From contig JAPNXP010000006.1 of the NCBI GenBank assembly GCA_028753945.1, forward strand, positions 434,001 through 498,000: a stretch of 64,000 nucleotides of DNA. Reading direction: 5' to 3'. Origin of the DNA: Hexactinellida sp. DTS-2022. Its lineage: Eukaryota; Porifera; Hexactinellida. Position 1 is the first letter of the stretch; each line of letters starts with the position of its first letter. Made by a program: the position numbers and the translations under genes. The notes beneath the pieces are model-generated. The model searched no databases, was not told where the DNA came from, and was given only the letters and a program-made list of their open reading frames with translations. Positions 60,309 to 64,000 of this stretch are shown piece by piece.

Positions 60309-60382
60309 GGGCATGTTGAAACCTTATGTATAAACACAAAATTGACAAAATTAATATGGTAATCCTGACAAAATGGTTATTA

Positions 60383-60562
60383 CAGTCAACTCTCGTTATA
60401 ACGAAGTTCCTGGGACCTGTAAATCCCTCCGTTATATCCGGATATTCGTAATAAGCGGATAATAACTAATGCATTTAGGCTCTGGGGGAAATATCAAACG
60501 AATATCCGGATATAACGAAGGGATTTACAGGTCCCAAGGACTTAGTTATAACGAGTTCACTG
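60383..60562. mobile_element. MITE family F between the TCERG1-like gene and the hydrophobic-segment gene
   Basis: Arms cagtcaactctcgttataac and cttagttataacgagttcac; TA-flanked. The remaining spacer to 60964 is AT-rich with aacaat/aataac triplet runs at about 60785-60930 and no gene. Confidence 0.75.
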
Positions 60563-60964
60563 TAGTAGTTTTGACCTCTAGATGTACTAACAAACTGAAT
60601 AAATAACTAAGGATTTGGGAAAATTTGGGAATATATTTCCATTCAATTGGATTGATACAATTACCACTTGTAGTATATGGAACCGAATTTGTTTTATGTA
60701 ACTATGGACAAACAATTATAATTTAAAATATCAAGATATTTCTAAAATCTAACTATGAATATATTTGTATACAAACAATATTTATAAATAACAATAGCAA
60801 CAATAACAATAACAAAATAATTAGAACAACAAAATAATTAATAACAATAAAATCAACAAGTTATTTGTAACAATAAACACCAATTATATATATGTTATTA
60901 CAAAACAACAATAATAATATACAAATAACAACAAATCGAACTCAAGTAAGTAAATTAAATTTAT

Positions 60965-62032
60965 TTACAAATTTTCAATCTCTGGCATAAGACTTTGATT
61001 AATGAACTGATCAATCTTTTCCAAATTATATTCCAATTCTTTTAGCTTTTCCTTACATCTATCAACAACAATATTTAATACAACTAATTTACGATTTTCT
61101 TCGTTCATGTCTGGTGTGTTTAGCTCTAATTCCTCAATTTTTCTTTTATAATAAGTTACATATTCACGTAATAGATCTTGTTCATTCGGTTGAATATGGC
61201 TAATCATTAGTACATCATTTGTACTCTTGCTTCTAGGTTTGATTGGACTGCTTATAACAATTTCCATTATTCCTTCACAATAATTCTTAATAGTTTTGAC
61301 AAAATCTTTTAAGTTTACTTTAAATTTTGTTTCTTCAAGTTTCAAGCCTAATTCCCGAAATTTTTCGAAAGTTGTACTGCGTTTATTTCCTATTTTAACA
61401 GCTTGGTAAAGCCAAACCCCGGAAATTCCCGCGCAAATTCCCAAAGTGGTCACCCCAATAACCGCTCCGAAAATTGAGAAAATATTTGCGACAGACACTA
61501 ATGCAGCTCCAAATATTAATCCCAAACCTACTCCAACACTTAACAAGCCAACACTGCCACCCGTTAACGAACCACCTGCATACATACAACCGTATTTAGA
61601 CAAGGCATTTTTAAAAATAGTCGCTAGTTCAGTATTTTTAAATTCAAATTTCTGTAAATCGGTATTCCACACCTTTTCATGTTTTATTTTTTCAATTTTT
61701 TGTTTAAGAGCAGCTAGTCGGCTGACATATTTAATTCCCTGATAAGAATAATTGTAAATTTCTCGTAGTAACTCTAGCAACACTTGTAAATCTACTTTTT
61801 CATCATTTCCAACTATTTTGTCACCTAATTTAATTTGGATGGACTTTTTTAAGAGACCATAAGGCCCATTAATACAATCAATACACTCATCGAAAAACTT
61901 TCCCATTTCTTGAAATTTTTCTACTATATCCATGGCATAGTATGAATCGATGTTATCTACCGATAGAATAGCTATAGAATGAAAGTTATTATTAGTAACT
62001 TCTTCTATTTTTGGTCCTGCTCTTGTTGCCAT
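60965..62032 (-). CDS. Unrecognised helical protein with a central hydrophobic glycine-rich segment
   Basis: 355 residues from MATRAGPKIEEVTNNN. The longer in-frame start at 62149 is rejected because its codons fall inside a family-A palindrome. Residues about 1-150 are helical and charged. Residues about 152-210 form one long hydrophobic glycine-rich stretch (GGSLTGGSVGLLSVGVGLGL, then NIFSIFGAVIGVTTLGICAG) that could make a membrane hairpin. The rest is coiled-coil-like with PDMNEENRK, ten residues, then CK near residue 320. That signature matches the tandem genes at 501 and 2241. Helical proteins with a central hydrophobic hairpin include ApoL-like and alpha-pore-forming proteins, but I see no decisive family motif. 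An AATAAA overlaps the stop. Confidence 0.65.
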   Translation of the reverse strand: MATRAGPKIEEVTNNNFHSIAILSVDNIDSYYAMDIVEKFQEMGKFFDECIDCINGPYGLLKKSIQIKLGDKIVGNDEKVDLQVLLELLREIYNYSYQGIKYVSRLAALKQKIEKIKHEKVWNTDLQKFEFKNTELATIFKNALSKYGCMYAGGSLTGGSVGLLSVGVGLGLIFGAALVSVANIFSIFGAVIGVTTLGICAGISGVWLYQAVKIGNKRSTTFEKFRELGLKLEETKFKVNLKDFVKTIKNYCEGIMEIVISSPIKPRSKSTNDVLMISHIQPNEQDLLREYVTYYKRKIEELELNTPDMNEENRKLVVLNIVVDRCKEKLKELEYNLEKIDQFINQSLMPEIENL

Positions 62033-62054
62033 CGTGAAATGCTTGAAAGAAAAC

Positions 62055-62181
62055 AAAAAATCTAAAATTACAGCTGTACCGACAGCATGTTCCTTTGAAG
62101 ACACTATATTTTGGTGGTTGTTTGATTGACAGTGCCTCCAAATGAACATGCTGTCGGCACGGCTGTAATTTTAGATTTTTT
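62055..62181. mobile_element. MITE family A, full copy, at the promoter of the hydrophobic-segment gene
   Basis: Complete palindrome whose centre (tcaatcaaacaaccaccaaa on the reverse strand) matches copies 1960-2084 and 3848-3973 more closely than the intronic copies do. The adjoining 20 bp at 62190-62209 also match the flank of those copies. It ends 23 bp from the ATG. Confidence 0.85.
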
Positions 62182-62184
62182 ATA
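62176..62184 (-). promoter_or_regulatory. Possible TATA box formed at the MITE edge
   Basis: TATAAAAAA on the reverse strand spans the end of the MITE arm and its flank, about 145 bp before the ATG at 62032. If used, the 5' leader would contain most of the palindrome. Confidence 0.3.
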
Positions 62185-62209
62185 ATGTGATCATCACTAT
62201 AAAGGTGTT

Positions 62210-63860
62210 TCAGATTATAACTACCCTTAGTGTGTTGGAAGTTTCCTTTAATCCCACTTAATTTCAGAGATATTCAAGTTTCACATACTAGTATACTGTT
62301 GTATGATACTGTAATAAGCGAACTCAACTTAATACAAACCTTATGTAAGTTGTTAAATTGGGACCATATGGCTTGTTCATAATAAATAGAAAATGTTCAC
62401 AATGACTTTTATGCAGACTATAATTTAGTATATCCGGATCGTTAAAAATAATAAAACTGGGTTAAATAACAAGAGGAATTAGCTAAAGTATTTCTCACTT
62501 ACCAACTGTATTCCTGTTAGTAAGGAATGGTTGTCTTTAAAATCAATAAACAAGTAGTAAATAAGATGATTGTAATTATGTCTTTTAATTTATTTAGCTA
62601 CTATAGGAGTTTATACTTTATACTAGTAACTTTAGCTAAAATTAATTCTGGTATTACCTCATATTATTTAGATTACAGAGAAATCGACAGAGATAAGACC
62701 TATCCAATTATCTCTAATATATTTCTATCAGTTTACTACATATTTTGGGCAGGGGTAAAGGGAACCATAGGCATAGACCTTGAAAGATCAAATATTAACC
62801 CTCAAAACCTTTGTTCAATGGTCAATAGGATACAGTAGAACCTCGTTAGTACGAACACGGTAAATACGAAATTCGAGTTAATACTTGTATGATTATATGA
62901 ACACTATTTTAATTCCCTCCAAAGCAATTCAATACAAATGATATAAAATTGGTTAATATGATTTCCGGATAAGGCGAACGCAATTTGACAGTCCCCCTGG
63001 TGTTCCTACTAAAGCGCGATTCTAGTGTAGGTATTTTAATGGAATTGTAATATGGCTTATCCATGGTTAAGTAATATACATTTATACTGTACAATAATTG
63101 ACAAATATTGTAGTATAATTATATCACAATCAAACTCTTATTAATCCGGTTATTGAGACAAAAAGGTGAGAATAACAGTGGAAGTAAAAATCTCATAACA
63201 ATGAATTATCCATGGTCCTTGTATTCAAAATAGTAAGAATTTCATACAACAGGTTCATATAAATATATTCTATAGTCACTCCCGTTATAACGAAGTGCTC
63301 GGGACCGTAGTTTCATTTCATAATAACCGGAGTTCGTTATAACCGGAGTAAATCAATAGCTTAGAGGCTATTAGTCTATTAACTAATACGGGATTATAAA
63401 TCACTTCGTTAAAAGCGGAATTTCGTTATATCCATTTCGTTGTAAACGAAGTTTTAGTAATGTAATAAGAGAAAAGGATTTCCGGACCATTGAACGACTT
63501 CGTTAGAAGCAAGTACTTCGTTATATCCGACTTGTTATAACGGGAGTTGACTGTATTATAATTTGATTAGAATTGTTCGTTTATTTTTGACAGTATTTTA
63601 TTGACTGAAAATCCTATTCTTAATTAATTAATTAATTATACCAATTATATTAAATTCCAAATTCCTTAATATAAGACTATAAGTGCATCCCTATAGTAAA
63701 ATAGTGTAGTTTTAGGAACTCATTATTGAATTCCAAATGTCAGCTTAGTATCCATGGTATTTATATATCTGTGTCTGCTATAAAAGTAGAATAAAAGGTA
63801 TTGTCCAGAATTTTAGCATAGAGATTTGATACACTGGAATTTATTTGTAAATAAATTGTG
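62210..63860. other. Spacer with MITEs and no supported gene
   Basis: Contains a family-E fragment (62298-62405), family B2 at 62833-63028 (cagtagaacctcgttagtac ... cgcgattctagtg) and long-form family F at 63273-63553. An ATG-started frame of 103 codons at 62527-62838 is not supported (see rejected items). Confidence 0.65.
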
Positions 63861-63868
63861 TATATAAA
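63861..63868 (+). promoter_or_regulatory. TATA box before the right-edge reading frame
   Basis: TATATAAA lies 39 bp before the ATG at 63900, the same geometry as for the SOWAH-like gene. Confidence 0.45.
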
Positions 63869-63899
63869 CTGGAGTGTTTAGTTTTAGTTCAAATTTGTG

Positions 63900-64000
63900 A
63901 TGGTTTCCACTCTCTTACAAATGAATTCTGCTTTCAACGATTCTGATAGAAATCCATCTGAATTCCATGCTATTTTACATGAAACGAGATCTGATGAAAA
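63900..64000 (+). CDS. Start of an unidentified gene, cut by the window edge
   Basis: An open frame of 33 codons from an ATG (MVSTLLQMNSAFNDSDRNPS...) runs off the right edge. Only the TATA spacing supports it. The visible part is too short for a family call. Confidence 0.4.
   Translation, partial: MVSTLLQMNSAFNDSDRNPSEFHAILHETRSDE

Noticed and set aside
62033-62149. Upstream extension of the hydrophobic-segment gene by 39 residues
   Set aside because: The extra codons lie in a family-A palindrome and translate its arms (AVILDFLF); the start at 62032 matches the MAT/MAR starts of neighbours.
62527-62838. ATG-started frame of 103 codons in the right-hand spacer
   Set aside because: AT-rich, Ile/Tyr/Asn-heavy, no recognisable motif, no TATA box, and its end falls in a MITE. 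It could be an exon but nothing supports it.
1-64000. CRISPR arrays, bacterial operons, rRNA or tRNA genes
   Set aside because: Spliceosomal introns and animal gene families show a eukaryotic nuclear locus; the direct repeats are MITE arrays or minisatellites, and I recognised no tRNA or rRNA sequence by eye.
1-64000. Retrovirus-like elements, LINE reverse transcriptase or a full-length DNA transposase
   Set aside because: No reverse transcriptase, capsid, integrase or DDE transposase motifs seen in the long frames; all elements here look non-autonomous.

Overview
The window is animal nuclear DNA. It is AT-rich, uses the standard code and has GT-AG spliceosomal introns, and it carries metazoan signalling and ciliary genes (a DAPP1-like SH2-PH adaptor, a SOWAH protein, an axonemal dynein). 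Introns and spacers are packed with 100-300 bp TA-flanked palindromic elements and simple repeats. I cannot name the species. A sponge or another early-branching invertebrate is my guess, based mainly on the RING-less NHL paralogs and the intron and repeat style.

Layout. (1) 1-4000: a tandem pair of unrecognised coiled-coil genes (501-1511 and 2241-3311) in a segmental duplication of about 1.6-1.8 kb, each followed by the same palindromic element. (2) 4169-48411: one axonemal dynein heavy chain gene of the DNAH3/7/12 class on the + strand. I could thread 57 exons with consistent phases into an open frame of 3983 codons, running from a short N-terminal exon to the terminal CQLDD and stop. (3) The three longest dynein introns (30, 41 and 54; all over 2 kb) each hold one intronless gene: a DAPP1-like SH2-PH adaptor, an NHL-repeat protein (+) and a second NHL-repeat protein (-). 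(4) 49327-50580: a third NHL paralog (-). (5) 51885-53150: a single-exon SOWAH-family protein (+). (6) 55933-60234: a single-exon TCERG1/CA150-like transcription elongation and splicing factor (-), with a proline-rich 11-residue repeat, two WW and five FF domains. (7) 60965-62032: an unrecognised protein with a central hydrophobic glycine-rich segment (-). Its C-terminal signature and upstream flank tie it to the tandem pair at the left edge. (8) 63900-64000: the start of another reading frame that runs off the window.

Two gene architectures alternate: the 57-exon dynein with no clear TATA box, and compact intronless genes most of which have TATAAATA or a close variant 35-130 bp before the ATG. 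No operon or shared pathway is evident. The dynein powers cilia, while DAPP1-like, NHL, SOWAH and TCERG1 act in signalling, ubiquitin or RNA binding, the cytoskeleton or nucleus, and transcription/splicing.

The strongest new leads are the unnamed gene family at both ends of the window, the nested intronless genes in the dynein introns, a possible 78-nt in-frame exitron in the dynein linker, and at least a dozen families of small elements. Many of those share one terminal grammar (TA-CAGT...ACTG-TA), and several are inserted into one another with visible TA duplication.
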